Positions 24,736-34,700 are shown, counted from the first letter of the stretch. The stretch is 52,595 nt of DNA from Bacteroidales bacterium UBA6397 (GCA_002439875.1 DJQB01000002.1:204376-256970), one strand, 5' to 3'. A program made the numbers and translations. The notes: a model not told the origin generated them from the letters alone.

Positions 24736-25728
24736 ATGGCAATTACAGCACAAGACGTAATGAAATTACGTAAGATGACATCCGCTGGCATGATGGATTG
24801 CAAGAAAGCTCTCGCTGAGGCTGATGGTGATTTCGAGAAGGCTGTCAACATCATTCGTGAGAAGGGTAAGCTCGTAGCCGCCAAGCGCGCGGATCGCGAG
24901 ACCTCCGAAGGAGCGGTTCTTGTCCGCATTAAGGGCAACAAGGGTGTTATCGTATGCCTCGGCTGCGAGACTGACTTTGTTTCCGCTACCCCTGATTTCA
25001 AGGCTCTTGCCGCAGAGATCGCTGACGCAGCCATTGCGTCTTTCCCTGCTGACATTGAAGGCCTGAAGGCAAGCAAGTGCTCTAACGGTCACACTGTTGA
25101 GGAGGAGATCTCCGCTCAGACCGGAAAGACCGGTGAGAAGCACGTTCTCGCTTATTATGCCGCTCTTGAGGCCCCGTTCATCGGTGACTATGTCCACTTT
25201 AACGGTAAGCTTGGAGCAATAGTCGCTTTCAATAAGGAAGTCCCTGCAGATCTCGCCAAGGCTGTTGCTCAGCAGGTTACAGCCATGAATCCTGTCTCTG
25301 TTTCCGCCGCTGACTGCCCTGCTGAAGTGGTTGAGAAGGAGCGTGAGCTCGCTATTCAGAAGACCAAGGACGAGATGGTTCAGAAAGCCGTAGAGGCCGC
25401 TCTCAAAAAGGCCGGCATCAACCCTGCCCACGTTGACAGCGAGGCTCACATCGAGTCCAACACTGCCAAGGGTTGGATTACTCATGAGCAGGCCGAGCAG
25501 GCACGCGAGATCATCAAGACCGTCTCTGCGGAGAAGGCCGCCTCACTCCCTGAGCAGATGATCCAGAACATCGCCAACGGCAGAATCCAGAAGTTCTTCA
25601 AGGAGTCAACCCTTGAGGAGCAGGAGTTCGTGCAGTCTGATGACAAGAAGACTGTGGCGGAGTACATCAAGTCTGTTGATCCTGAGGCTAAGGTCATCGC
25701 CTTCAGGAGATTCTCCCTCAGCGACTAA
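24736..25728 (+). CDS. tsf: Elongation factor Ts
   Basis: A 330-residue EF-Ts, the exchange factor that reloads EF-Tu with GTP. The N-terminal UBA-like domain (DVMKLRKMTSAGMMDCKKALAEADGD) and the C-C-type core ETDFVSATPDFKALA are present, followed by two dimerisation-type repeats and the C-terminal module. The length is at the long end, as usual for Bacteroidota. It is the last gene of the ribosomal operon and is followed by the bidirectional terminator. Confidence 0.96.
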   Translation: MAITAQDVMKLRKMTSAGMMDCKKALAEADGDFEKAVNIIREKGKLVAAKRADRETSEGAVLVRIKGNKGVIVCLGCETDFVSATPDFKALAAEIADAAIASFPADIEGLKASKCSNGHTVEEEISAQTGKTGEKHVLAYYAALEAPFIGDYVHFNGKLGAIVAFNKEVPADLAKAVAQQVTAMNPVSVSAADCPAEVVEKERELAIQKTKDEMVQKAVEAALKKAGINPAHVDSEAHIESNTAKGWITHEQAEQAREIIKTVSAEKAASLPEQMIQNIANGRIQKFFKESTLEEQEFVQSDDKKTVAEYIKSVDPEAKVIAFRRFSLSD

Positions 25729-25744
25729 TTTTATTTGAGATTTT

Positions 25745-25805
25745 GAGACTGCCCTTTGACAGTCTCTTAAAATAAAGCCCCCCGGAAGTCTTTGGCTTCC
25801 GGGGG
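25745..25805. terminator. Double-hairpin terminator between tsf and the second SusD gene
   Basis: The first hairpin has arms GAGACTG (25745-25751) and CAGTCTC (25760-25766), followed by TTAAAATAA. The second has arms CCCCCGGAAG (25779-25788) and CTTCCGGGGG (25796-25805) around TCTTTGG. The pair lies between convergent genes and can serve both, tsf on the plus strand and the susD-like gene on the minus strand. Confidence 0.8.
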
Positions 25806-25825
25806 TCTATCATATTTAATAACCG

Positions 25826-27412
25826 TTACAACGTTGGAGGAGTACATTGAGCGTCTGTCAAGACTCCTTTCTTGTTGTCAGCGACATCCCACCAAACTCT
25901 GTTGCTGGTGTTGTCCTCTCCTCCTGAAAGTTGCTTGACGGCCTCAAGGTAGTTGTCCTTGTTGTAGGCGATGTCTGTGTCTGAGTAGTAACCTATGCGG
26001 TAAGGATAATGGGTGTTACCGAGTGTCACCGCTCCCGGTCCGACCGGAAGGTAAGGAATGTCAAGCCTTCTCCAGTCTGACCATACTTCCACACCGTCGG
26101 ACAGATAGCCCGCGATCCAGCGTTGTATGGCAATCTGTTCCAGCCCTTTTGAAGGAGTGTAGGCCACAGCTTCCGAGCGGACATATTCATCAGCTCCGGA
26201 TGCTCCCCATTGCTCAAAGGAAGCCTTGATTCCTTTCTCGTACAAGCTTTTGGCATCGGCTGAAATCCATCCTCTGTAGGCCGCCTCGGCTTCTGTCAGA
26301 AGCACACGCGCTGCCGGAATCACCGGGAAAGTGGCGTCAACAGCCAACATCTTGCTGCTGATGCTGCAGCAGGTGGTGCTGAACGCAGAGACAGCGTTGT
26401 TGTCAGAGAGGCCGAACGGAACTCCGTAGAAAGAGCTGTGCTTGTCCCTTGGAAATTTTGCCTCATCGCGTGCGCCTTTGTAGCCCTCGATGTCGAAGTA
26501 TTCAAACATTCTATTGTCCTTCAATGACTTCATCTGCTCGACTATGAAGTAGTTTGGCACCTGGTTGAATCCTGCTGCGGAGTAATCCGGTGAACACCAG
26601 AAGTAGAGGCGGTTCCATGTCAGATCATCAAAGCTGTAGTAGAACGTGTCGGAAGCTGTTTCCATGCCACCGTCGTTGTAGGCTGCCGCGAATCTTGACT
26701 TTCCTACTGACGGGGCGACATCGCAGAGCTTTATGGCAAGAAGCATACGCAGTGAAGCGTTAAGTTTCTTCCATTTCGCGATGTCTCCGTTGTAGATGAT
26801 GTCAGCTGAGGTAAGGCTCTCGCTCTGGTCGAACAGCTTGAATGCCTCTGACAGAGATTCGTCTAGTTGGGTATAGACAGATTCCTGAGAGTCATAGGCA
26901 GGTTTCCAATTGTCATCTGACGCACCTTTGAATGCCTCGGAAAGGACGATTGGTCCGTAGATGTCGGTGAGTGACATGTAGTAATATGCCGCCAAGGTCT
27001 TCGCTGCCGCTATCTGGTTAGCGTTTGAACCGAAACTCGTCACATTTGACTGCCCTTTCTGAGTCTCGTCCTCGTTCATCTGCACAATCATGTTGAGGTT
27101 TTTAAGCGGGTACAGGTAAATATATCTGACATCGCTATACTGTACGGTGGTTCCAAGCGGTCCGTATTGGTTGTTCTTGGACTCCGACAGATAACCGGTC
27201 CACTCCTGCTGCCAAGGGTCGTAGCCGTTCTCAGTGTTGCCAAGGATGAAAAAATGGACATACTGGCAGGCACGGCTGAACAGGTATTCGGTGTAGGCCG
27301 TTGAAGGCTTGTTCGGGTTTTTGTTGATGTCCCCGAAATCAGTGACATCGCATGATGACAAAGTTGTGGCAAAAGCCGTGGCAGTTAACAATATCTTCTT
27401 TAAGGTTTTCAT
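25826..27412 (-). CDS. SusD/RagB-family lipoprotein (locus 2)
   Basis: A 528-residue SusD-like lipoprotein of the SusD_2-type subgroup (typical start SCDVTDFGDINKNPNKP). It has the TPR-like core (AAAKTLAAYYYMSLTDIYGPI), then PVIPAARVLLTEAEAAYRG and GLEQIAIQRWIAGYLSDGVEVWSDWRR near the end. I chose the ATG at 27412 over 27421 because AGGAG ends nine bases before it, whereas the other ATG directly abuts that AGGAG. The protein should cap the SusC barrel encoded just upstream in the operon. The substrate is unknown. The subgroup is often linked to peptides or glycans in general, without a firm rule. Confidence 0.92.
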   Translation of the reverse strand: MKTLKKILLTATAFATTLSSCDVTDFGDINKNPNKPSTAYTEYLFSRACQYVHFFILGNTENGYDPWQQEWTGYLSESKNNQYGPLGTTVQYSDVRYIYLYPLKNLNMIVQMNEDETQKGQSNVTSFGSNANQIAAAKTLAAYYYMSLTDIYGPIVLSEAFKGASDDNWKPAYDSQESVYTQLDESLSEAFKLFDQSESLTSADIIYNGDIAKWKKLNASLRMLLAIKLCDVAPSVGKSRFAAAYNDGGMETASDTFYYSFDDLTWNRLYFWCSPDYSAAGFNQVPNYFIVEQMKSLKDNRMFEYFDIEGYKGARDEAKFPRDKHSSFYGVPFGLSDNNAVSAFSTTCCSISSKMLAVDATFPVIPAARVLLTEAEAAYRGWISADAKSLYEKGIKASFEQWGASGADEYVRSEAVAYTPSKGLEQIAIQRWIAGYLSDGVEVWSDWRRLDIPYLPVGPGAVTLGNTHYPYRIGYYSDTDIAYNKDNYLEAVKQLSGGEDNTSNRVWWDVADNKKGVLTDAQCTPPTL

Positions 27413-27431
27413 AATGTTCATCTCCTATGCT

Positions 27432-30400
27432 TTAGAAAGTAAGATTGACAGTGAATCCAAATGATCTGGTTGACAGGGCCTGGCCTCCTTCAAGATAGTT
27501 GTACTCCACTCCAGCGATCTCTGAAGGGTCAATATTAGGACATGCCGAGTAAATCAGCCAAGGGTTGGTGGCGACAAACGCGACGTTGGCCTTGCTCAGG
27601 CCTATTCCCAGACTCTTCAGAACCTTGCTCGGAATCTCATAGCCGACTGAAAGTTCGCGTAGTTTTACGTAGGTCTTGTCGTAAACCCAGTTGTCACAGT
27701 TGTAATAGGCGAGATAGTGGTAGTACCTGTAGGCATCAACGTAGCCGGAAAGCGGATTACCGTCGCTGTCAACTCCTTCCATATAGACACCTCCGCCTAC
27801 AGCCACTGGTTCACGCTCGTTCACGCCACGGTTGTTGACCTTTGCTGTGGATGCGAGGACACCGGATCCGTTTCCCCACATATTCGTCCACGAAACAAGC
27901 TGGCCTCCGATTGAGAAGTCAAGTGATGCATTGAATGTGAGGTTCTTGTACCTGAAAGAAGATGAGAATCCTCCGGTGAGATCCGGCTGGACGTTGCCGA
28001 CTTCCTTCTCTACACCTCTCTCCCAAGTCGGTCTGACATCGCCCCAAGCTGCGCTGCCTTTCTGGAGTATCGGTTTGCCTTCATCATTGGTAGCCCAGCG
28101 TGAACCAGAACTGATGACACCGATAGGTTTCCCTTCGATGGCCTTCAAGTACCAGGCATCGTAGAACTTTGTCCAGTAGATTGTGTACTCGGTCTGGTCC
28201 GGAGCTAGGCGGATCAGTTTGTTATTGTTCTTCGCGATATTCCCGGAGAGTGTCCACTCGAAGTCGCGGGTGCGGACAGGAGTGCCGCCAAGCATGACTT
28301 CGATGCCCTGGTTCCGTACCATGCCAGCGTTCAATTTCCTGTAAAGATAACCAGATTGAGGCAGAACGTTCGCTGAGATGATGTCGTTTTTGGTGTCTTT
28401 GCGATAGAAGTTGATGTCTCCGAACAGTCTGTTGCCGAATAACTTGAACTCGGTTCCGACCTCGTAGGAGGTGGAGATTGTAGGCTTGATCGCAGAGTTG
28501 ACCTGGGTGGTCGGTTCGTACATAGTAGTGAGGCCGTGGGCCTTGGTCCCGACTTCGTAGTAAGGATAGATGTTATAAGCGTTGAGCGTTGATCCCACCT
28601 GGGCGACAGATCCTCTGATTTTCCAGAAGTTGAGCCAGTCGGCGTCAATCAGCTTGCTTGCCATGAAAGACACGGATCCACCACCGTAGAGGAAAGAGTT
28701 GTTTCCGTTCGCAAGGCGTGAGTCGATGTCGTAGCGGAGCGATCCGTCGAGATAGACAAGATCATCCCAGCCCACGGTCGCGGTTCCGAAGAATGAACGA
28801 GTCTTGTAATGAGTCTCGCTGTTTTCTGTACTGTAGGTGCTTGCAGACGCGGCTAGATTGTAGTAGCCAGGTACGGACAGCCCACCGTTGGTCTCGCTGT
28901 TGAGGTAGTAGTAGTCGTACTTTCTGGTCTCCGCGAAGGCCGCAGTTTCGACTGACAAGCGGTTGTCGAGAAAATGTTCTCCCCATGTGGCGTAAGCCTG
29001 TGCTGTGAAGTCATCGCTTTGCGAGTGGTAGGTGCTGAAGTAAGGGTCAAACACTGTGGAGCCATTTCCGTGCTTCGCTTCGTAACGTTTAGCCGTTATG
29101 TTGTTGTTGATCCTGACTCCGACACGGACATTGTGCGGCAGCAGAGAATAGACATCCGCTGTGACAAGATGGTAGTTGTCGTATTTGAAGTTGTTGAAGT
29201 TGTACAACGTGCCATAAGGGTTGTCATGGAAGTTGGCGGCAAGATTGTCCGGACTGACAATGTTCCACGTCCTCCATGTCCCGTCAGGCCTTTCCCAGTC
29301 CTTCAGCTCCTTTAAATCCACGTTGGTCTGTCCCCACTGAGTGTACTCACAGATGATATTTCCCGCCTCTGAATATCCTTCCGTGGCTGCGTTCTGCGTC
29401 TTGCGGTAGCGGTAGCGGTAGGCAACATCAGCATTGAGCCAAGTTGTGGGTTTGAAAGAAGAAGTGATGCTGAATGAACGACGTGTGGCCTTGGAGTTGT
29501 ACATGATTCCTTGGCGCTCGACATTGTTGAATGCCACACGCGTTCTGAATCCATTCCCGGCCTTGGAGAAAGCCACGTTGGTGTTGTTTGTCCAAGCAGC
29601 CCTTGTGAGGTCGCGCAGGTCAAGACGTGCCTCCCATGTGTCTGCCTTGCCGTACTTGTCGGAGGTTGGATCCCATGAAAGACCAGAGCGGACAAGTGTC
29701 GTTCCATCGTAGCGAGGTCCCCAGTTCTCATCGTTGGCGTTGTCAAGAAGATAGGATCCGTCGTCCAACCTTTCCAAGAGTGTGGTTGGAGATGTCCAAT
29801 CTGTCGCATAAGGATCGGATGATGCAGCCGCGGCTCCCGTGACGCTTGCAGCACTGGAACCGCCACCGTAAAGTTTGTTGAGGTCTAGATGGTTGTAGTA
29901 AGTCTCCACAGACGTTGTAGAGGAGAATTCGAGAGAACTGCGGCCATCGGCTGCTTTCTTTGTCGTCACGATGACAGCTCCGTTCGCTCCACGAGAACCG
30001 TAAAGGGCTGTTGCTGAAGGGCCTTTCAAGATGTTGATGCTCTCCACATCGTCCATGTTCACGGATTCTCTGGAGACAATCGCCCCATCGACAACGTAGA
30101 TTGGCTCGCTTCCCTGCGCATTGCTGTAGGACGTGGCTCCGCGCAAGACGATCTTACCTTCGTCGAAGGTAGATCCACCGGCTCCCCAGAATTGTGCTCC
30201 AGCGACCTTTCCGGCCAGAGAGTTTCCAAGATCTGCGCTGTGCACTGCGGTAAGTTCCTTTGCGGACACTGTCTGCGCTGAGTAACCAATCGCTTTCTGT
30301 TTTCTTGTCAGTCCTTGTGCGGTGACCACCACTTCTTCAAGCAGTTCAGTGTCAGCGGACAAAGTGGCATCAACCACTCTGTCGGCTGTTTTCTTCAGAT

Positions 30401-30641
30401 CCTGCATGCCTATGCATGAGAAAATAAGGGTGCTTCCAGTTGGAACATTTTTAAGAGTGTACTGTCCTGAGACATCGGTGACAGTACCATTAGTCGTACC
30501 TTGTACGAACACTGATGCTCCCACGACCGGAAGCCCGTCTTCCGCAGAAGTGACCGTTCCTTTGACGGTGATGTTCTGCGCGAACACCGTGCTGATGCTT
30601 AAGCATAGGCTCAGCAACAATGAAAACATTTTTTTACTCAT
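27432..30641 (-). CDS. SusC/RagA-family TonB-dependent receptor (locus 2)
   Basis: A 1069-residue SusC-like transporter with signal peptide MSKKMFSLLLSLCLSISTVFAQ, a carboxypeptidase-regulatory-like domain (GLPVVGASVFVQGTTNG), the linker LLEEVVVTAQG, a plug (IVLRGATSYSNAQGSEPIYVVDG, then GSRGANGAVIVTTKK) and a barrel ending in FGFTVNLTF. The plug is followed by a low-complexity Gly/Ser/Ala segment (YGGGSSAASVTGAAAASSD) near residues 260-280, likely an extended loop. It is co-transcribed with the SusD gene 19 bases downstream. No further lipoprotein, enzyme or regulator gene belongs to this locus, so it is a minimal pair. Confidence 0.94.
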   Translation of the reverse strand: MSKKMFSLLLSLCLSISTVFAQNITVKGTVTSAEDGLPVVGASVFVQGTTNGTVTDVSGQYTLKNVPTGSTLIFSCIGMQDLKKTADRVVDATLSADTELLEEVVVTAQGLTRKQKAIGYSAQTVSAKELTAVHSADLGNSLAGKVAGAQFWGAGGSTFDEGKIVLRGATSYSNAQGSEPIYVVDGAIVSRESVNMDDVESINILKGPSATALYGSRGANGAVIVTTKKAADGRSSLEFSSTTSVETYYNHLDLNKLYGGGSSAASVTGAAAASSDPYATDWTSPTTLLERLDDGSYLLDNANDENWGPRYDGTTLVRSGLSWDPTSDKYGKADTWEARLDLRDLTRAAWTNNTNVAFSKAGNGFRTRVAFNNVERQGIMYNSKATRRSFSITSSFKPTTWLNADVAYRYRYRKTQNAATEGYSEAGNIICEYTQWGQTNVDLKELKDWERPDGTWRTWNIVSPDNLAANFHDNPYGTLYNFNNFKYDNYHLVTADVYSLLPHNVRVGVRINNNITAKRYEAKHGNGSTVFDPYFSTYHSQSDDFTAQAYATWGEHFLDNRLSVETAAFAETRKYDYYYLNSETNGGLSVPGYYNLAASASTYSTENSETHYKTRSFFGTATVGWDDLVYLDGSLRYDIDSRLANGNNSFLYGGGSVSFMASKLIDADWLNFWKIRGSVAQVGSTLNAYNIYPYYEVGTKAHGLTTMYEPTTQVNSAIKPTISTSYEVGTEFKLFGNRLFGDINFYRKDTKNDIISANVLPQSGYLYRKLNAGMVRNQGIEVMLGGTPVRTRDFEWTLSGNIAKNNNKLIRLAPDQTEYTIYWTKFYDAWYLKAIEGKPIGVISSGSRWATNDEGKPILQKGSAAWGDVRPTWERGVEKEVGNVQPDLTGGFSSSFRYKNLTFNASLDFSIGGQLVSWTNMWGNGSGVLASTAKVNNRGVNEREPVAVGGGVYMEGVDSDGNPLSGYVDAYRYYHYLAYYNCDNWVYDKTYVKLRELSVGYEIPSKVLKSLGIGLSKANVAFVATNPWLIYSACPNIDPSEIAGVEYNYLEGGQALSTRSFGFTVNLTF

Positions 30642-31044
30642 AAGCCTAAAATTAATTTAGTTAAACTTGACTTATCTTTTATGGTTGTTGAATTGCGTGT
30701 TCGCTTTATTAAAGTTTAATCGCTTTTGCTTATAAACTGTTATTTTACTAAACATTGCAATTGACATAAATACTGCATCCTCAGCCTTTCTGCGGTCAAA
30801 AATATGTAATTAAAATTTAAATTCAAATAGTTTTAGATAATTTTAATCACTTGACTATCAGGTTACGTTAATCGTTTTTAGCTTTGGCATTAATGTAATC
30901 TAATCCCTTTTGGTAATGATTGTTAATTATAATTCCCGTGCTAATTGCAATGTTTAATGAAAAGGTCAAAGCGTTTTTTTCTGTTCCTCGTTTTCTTCCT
31001 GTCCATAAGCCGGCCTATCTATTTTGCTGTTTCAGTGGAGTCCG
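30642..31044. other. AT-rich divergent spacer between susC locus 2 and cutC
   Basis: About 400 AT-rich bases separate the minus-strand susC gene from the plus-strand cutC promoter. It should hold the susC promoter and any operator. I see no exact TAnnTTTG on the minus strand near the susC start, and no convincing coding frame. Several TTTAAT and TAAATT words give weak dyads, none long enough to report as a separate site. Confidence 0.4.
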
Positions 31045-31077
31045 TTGCGATTCCTATTAAGATTTTTTCTACATTTG
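31045..31077 (+). promoter_or_regulatory. Promoter of cutC, near-leaderless
   Basis: TTG (31045-31047), 22 bases, then TACATTTG (31070-31077). Only four bases separate the -7 element from the ATG at 31082, so the predicted transcript starts at or just after the ATG. Either the mRNA is leaderless or a downstream start is used. Confidence 0.5.
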
Positions 31078-31081
31078 TGTC

Positions 31082-31753
31082 ATGGAAAGCAAACGATTTC
31101 TGGAATGCTGCTGCACAGATGCCATGGAGGCGGTCGAGGCCATGAAAGGTGGTGCCGGGAGGGTCGAACTCTGCGAGGATCTGCCTTGCGGGGGAGTTAC
31201 ACCTCACCGAAACAGCATCGAAGCGACCTTAAGGGCTGTGAATATACCCGTGAACGTGCTGATAAGAGCGCGTGCCGGGGACTTTGTCTATAACGATGAC
31301 GAGATAAGGGCGATGATCGCGTCAGTGAGGATGTGCCGTGAGATTGGAGTGAACGGTGTCGTGATCGGGGCCTTGCGCAAGGACGGAAGTATTGACACAG
31401 AAACGGTCAGTCGTTTGATTGCCGAGGCTGAGGGGCTTCATGTCACGTTCCACCGCGCTTTTGATGAGTGCGCTGATCCTTTCGCGGCATTGGAGGGCAT
31501 CATCTCGCTTGGGTGTGACAGGCTTCTTACCGCTGGACATGCCGCCAATGTAAACGATGGCTTGTTTACCCTTCGGGAATTGAATATTAAGGCATCCGGC
31601 AGGATCATCATTCTTGCCGGCTCTGGGGTCAGGCCGTCAAACATCGCTCGAGTTGAGGCGGAGACAGGAATATCCGAGTTTCACTCATCATCCCATGGTT
31701 CCGATGGCAGAACCTCCTTCGATGTTGTTGCTGCCATGGTCTGTCGGCACTGA
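31082..31753 (+). CDS. cutC: CutC-family protein
   Basis: A 223-residue TIM-barrel protein of the CutC family, named for copper homeostasis, though its true activity remains uncertain. Conserved blocks are GAGRVELCEDLPCGGVTPH, NVLIRARAGDFVY, MxxDIxxxxxxGVNGVVIGAL-like text and HVTFHRAFDE. The lower part shows RLLTAGHA where most members have LTSG, and IILAGSGVRPSNI closes the barrel. The length is slightly short of the 240-250 common in the family. It is a single gene between the SusC spacer and the chromate transporter genes, 41 bases before the next ATG. Confidence 0.9.
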   Translation: MESKRFLECCCTDAMEAVEAMKGGAGRVELCEDLPCGGVTPHRNSIEATLRAVNIPVNVLIRARAGDFVYNDDEIRAMIASVRMCREIGVNGVVIGALRKDGSIDTETVSRLIAEAEGLHVTFHRAFDECADPFAALEGIISLGCDRLLTAGHAANVNDGLFTLRELNIKASGRIIILAGSGVRPSNIARVEAETGISEFHSSSHGSDGRTSFDVVAAMVCRH

Positions 31754-31794
31754 GCAATTCCTGCAAAATCCACAAAGAAATACTTATTGTGAAT

Positions 31795-32379
31795 ATGCCA
31801 AACAAACACCCTGATAATCACCCCGGAGAAGTCTCCCTATGGCAGGTCTTCCTAGTCTTCGCCAAACTAGGAGCTTTTACCATAGGCGGTGGCTACGCCA
31901 TGATTCCACTAATAAGAGACGAAATGGTCAAGAGGAACTGGATGGCGGATGAGGAACTGCCGGACATCATCGCCATGGCTCAATCGGCCCCAGGGATTCT
32001 GGCCGTGAATATGTCGATATTCGTAGGCCACAAACTACACGGTGTGAGAGGCAGTGTCGTGGCAGCTACCGGAACCGTGCTCCCGTCGTTTGTCACTATC
32101 CTGCTCATCGCTATGATATTCACTAATTTCCGTGACAACCACGTGGTGGAGAGAATATTCAAGGGCATCCGTCCAGTCGTTGTGTCGTTGATCATTGTGC
32201 CGACCATCAACATGGCCATGAAGACCAACAAGTCATGGTGGGCCTGGGTGATCTCCATCGTCACGCTTTTTTTGGTGGCTTTCTTGAGTTTCTCCCCGGT
32301 CTATATTCTGCTCGTCCTGATTGTCGTGTCGGCGGGTGTAGCGATCATAAGGAATAAAAAAGAGACGGACAATGGCTGA
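31795..32379 (+). CDS. Chromate transporter family protein, first half
   Basis: A 194-residue membrane protein of the CHR family with FAKLGAFTIGGGYAMIPL, QSAPGILAVNMSIFVG and about six hydrophobic segments. It is a short-chain member. Two such proteins encoded in tandem act together in place of one long ChrA. I start it at ATG 31795 rather than GTG 31789. It overlaps the second half gene by eight bases, which suggests coupled translation. Chromate export is the family name activity. In gut or animal-associated Bacteroidales the natural anion may be different (inference). Confidence 0.88.
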   Translation: MPNKHPDNHPGEVSLWQVFLVFAKLGAFTIGGGYAMIPLIRDEMVKRNWMADEELPDIIAMAQSAPGILAVNMSIFVGHKLHGVRGSVVAATGTVLPSFVTILLIAMIFTNFRDNHVVERIFKGIRPVVVSLIIVPTINMAMKTNKSWWAWVISIVTLFLVAFLSFSPVYILLVLIVVSAGVAIIRNKKETDNG

Positions 32380-32974
32380 ATTGACTCTTATTCTCCAGCT
32401 TTTCTGTGTTTTCTTTGTCATCGGCCTGCTCACCTTCGGTGGGGGCTACGCCATGCTTTCATTCATCCAGACACAGGTCGTGGTGGCTCATGAATGGCTT
32501 ACCGAGAGCGCTTTCACGGACATCGTGGCCATCTCTCAGATGACCCCGGGACCTGTAGGAATCAACTGCGCCACCTATGTCGGCTATGAGGTCCTACATC
32601 GGGCCGGCGCAAGCCACCTTGTAGGGATTCTTGGCTCGCTGTCTGCGACATTCGCAGTGGTGCTTCCATCTTTTATAATCGTCCTGGCGATAGTCAGGTT
32701 CTACACGAAATTCCAGAACAGCAAGGTCTTTGCCGGCGTCTTGCGTGGTCTTCGTCCTGCGGTTGTGGGACTTATCGGTGCCGCCGCCCTTATTTTGATG
32801 TTCACAGTGGATTGGAATGGTTTCGTGCCGGAGATCAGCATTGTCAAGGAGAACTTCCCGGATCTGATCAGTTGGGGGCTCTTCATGGCTGCTGTGGTTG
32901 CGTCGATGGTCTTTAAGGTGGGCCCGATAAAAATCATTGTCGCTGGAGGGGTCATTGGACTCCTCTTGTATTGA
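32372..32974 (+). CDS. Chromate transporter family protein, second half
   Basis: A 200-residue CHR-family membrane protein, the partner of the gene it overlaps by eight bases. It shows the matching motifs FVIGLLTFGGGYAMLSFIQ and ISQMTPGPVGINCATYVGYE, about six membrane spans and an inside-facing basic segment. The two halves have opposite predicted topology, as expected of dual-topology CHR pairs. It is followed after 65 bases by the GH20 gene, which may have its own promoter, though I see no TAnnTTTG there. Confidence 0.88.
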   Translation: MAELTLILQLFCVFFVIGLLTFGGGYAMLSFIQTQVVVAHEWLTESAFTDIVAISQMTPGPVGINCATYVGYEVLHRAGASHLVGILGSLSATFAVVLPSFIIVLAIVRFYTKFQNSKVFAGVLRGLRPAVVGLIGAAALILMFTVDWNGFVPEISIVKENFPDLISWGLFMAAVVASMVFKVGPIKIIVAGGVIGLLLY

Positions 32975-33039
32975 CAATCGGCGAATTATTCGTATATTTC
33001 AGAGATTTTTTAAAAAATTAACGTTAAAAATATCCAATC

Positions 33040-34689
33040 ATGAAAAGAATCCTCGGTATGATCGCCCTTGCGCTTCTTCTGTTGCCTTGCTCCGCCAAGG
33101 AGAAGGAGGCGGCTCCATCAATCAATGTTATTCCTTATCCCCATAGTGTCGAGGTGGATAAAGGCAAGTTCAAAGGTGCCGGAGCCAATTTTAACTGTGA
33201 CCAGTCTATAGATGTGGAAAGCCAGACTCTGATCAGAGAGTTCGCCGACAGGATGACCTTTGTCAGCGGCAGGATAAGCTCTTACGCCGCGCCGGTTGGA
33301 CTGGAGAAGGACTGCTCCAAGGTGAAAGGTTTCATATTCCTCAATGATGCGTCTCTTGCAGAGGAGGAATACTCCATTGTCATATCAAAGATCAATTGCG
33401 TTGTCCGTGCATCTTCGTACAATGGCTTCCTTTATGCCATTCAGACACTCAAGCAGCTGACGAGTGTCAACATATTCAGTGACGCCCCCGCTCCTGCCGA
33501 GAAATTCATCTTCCCATGCGTCAGGATTCAGGACAGACCGCGTTTTGGCTATAGGGGCATGCACCTTGATTGCTCGAGGCATTTCTTCCCGGTAGAGGAG
33601 GTCAAGAAGTATCTGGATGTCATGGCTCTCTACAAGTTGAACAGATTCCATTGGCATCTGACCGATGACCAGGGTTGGAGGGTCGAAATCAAGAAGTATC
33701 CAAAACTTACCGAGATCGGCGCTTTCCGTAACGGCACAGTCATCAAGAAGGACTGGGGTAGCAACGATGGCATCCGCTATGGCGGCTACTATACGCAAGA
33801 GCAGATGAAGGATATTGTCGCCTACGCGGCCAAGCTCGGAATCGAGGTGATTCCTGAGATTGATCTTCCAGGACACATGATGGGTGCTCTGGCTGCCTAT
33901 CCTGAGCTCGGATGCACTGGCGGTCCTTACGAAGTCTGGACAAGATGGGGGATCTCTGATCAGGTTCTTTGTCCGGGCAAGGAAGCCATGTTTACATTCC
34001 TTGAGGATGTGTTCACAGAATTGATGGACATTTTCCCTTATGAGTACATTCACATTGGAGGTGACGAGTGCCCTAAGACTGAATGGGAAAAGTGTCCTGC
34101 CTGTCAGGCCAGGATCAAGGAACTGGGCATCAAGGCGGATGCTCATCACACAGCCGAGCAGTTTCTCCAGAGCTATGTCACCGCACGCGTCCAGAAGTTC
34201 CTCAATGAGCATGGCCGCAAGATCATCGGTTGGGATGAGGTTCTTGAAGGTGAACTCGCAAAGGGAGCGACTGTTATGTCTTGGCGCGGCACAGAAGGAG
34301 GAATCAAGGCATCTGCCATGGGCTTTGATGTCATCATGACTCCTAACACTTACTGCTACTTTGACTACTATCAGTCAGAGGATGAGGATAAGGAACCTTT
34401 CGGCATCGGTGGTTTTCTGCCATGGGAGAAAGTCTATGGCTATGAGCCGCTTGATGGTCTGAATGACACCCAGCGGAAGCACATCCTTGGTGTTCAGGCT
34501 AATCTTTGGACAGAATACATCGCCACTCCGGAGCATTTGGAGTACATGCTTCTTCCGCGCATGACGGCTTTGAGCGAGGTGCAGTGGTGCAGGCCTGAAG
34601 ACAAGAATCTGGAGAGGTATAAGGCTGCCATGGAAACGGAGTCTTTCAGAATCTTCGACATTTTGGGCTACAACTACCGAAAGTTTTAA
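33040..34689 (+). CDS. GH20 beta-N-acetylhexosaminidase
   Basis: A 549-residue glycoside hydrolase family 20 enzyme that removes terminal N-acetylglucosamine or N-acetylgalactosamine from host glycans, chitin fragments or peptidoglycan-derived sugars by substrate-assisted catalysis. An N-terminal alpha/beta GH20b domain (about 27-165) precedes the catalytic barrel starting at RFGYRGMHLDCSRHF. The catalytic pair is Asp342-Glu343 in HIGGDECPK, with HWHLTDDQGWR and EIDLPGHMMG as further active-site blocks. The signal peptide is MKRILGMIALALLLLPC, a possible lipobox. It lies ten bases upstream of a cyclophilin lipoprotein gene. Confidence 0.93.
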   Translation: MKRILGMIALALLLLPCSAKEKEAAPSINVIPYPHSVEVDKGKFKGAGANFNCDQSIDVESQTLIREFADRMTFVSGRISSYAAPVGLEKDCSKVKGFIFLNDASLAEEEYSIVISKINCVVRASSYNGFLYAIQTLKQLTSVNIFSDAPAPAEKFIFPCVRIQDRPRFGYRGMHLDCSRHFFPVEEVKKYLDVMALYKLNRFHWHLTDDQGWRVEIKKYPKLTEIGAFRNGTVIKKDWGSNDGIRYGGYYTQEQMKDIVAYAAKLGIEVIPEIDLPGHMMGALAAYPELGCTGGPYEVWTRWGISDQVLCPGKEAMFTFLEDVFTELMDIFPYEYIHIGGDECPKTEWEKCPACQARIKELGIKADAHHTAEQFLQSYVTARVQKFLNEHGRKIIGWDEVLEGELAKGATVMSWRGTEGGIKASAMGFDVIMTPNTYCYFDYYQSEDEDKEPFGIGGFLPWEKVYGYEPLDGLNDTQRKHILGVQANLWTEYIATPEHLEYMLLPRMTALSEVQWCRPEDKNLERYKAAMETESFRIFDILGYNYRKF

Positions 34690-34700
34690 TCATCAAGAAT

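Noticed and set aside
24766..25485. 239-codon minus-strand frame opposite tsf
   Set aside because: tsf is certain. The antisense frame has no motifs and arises from its regular codon use.
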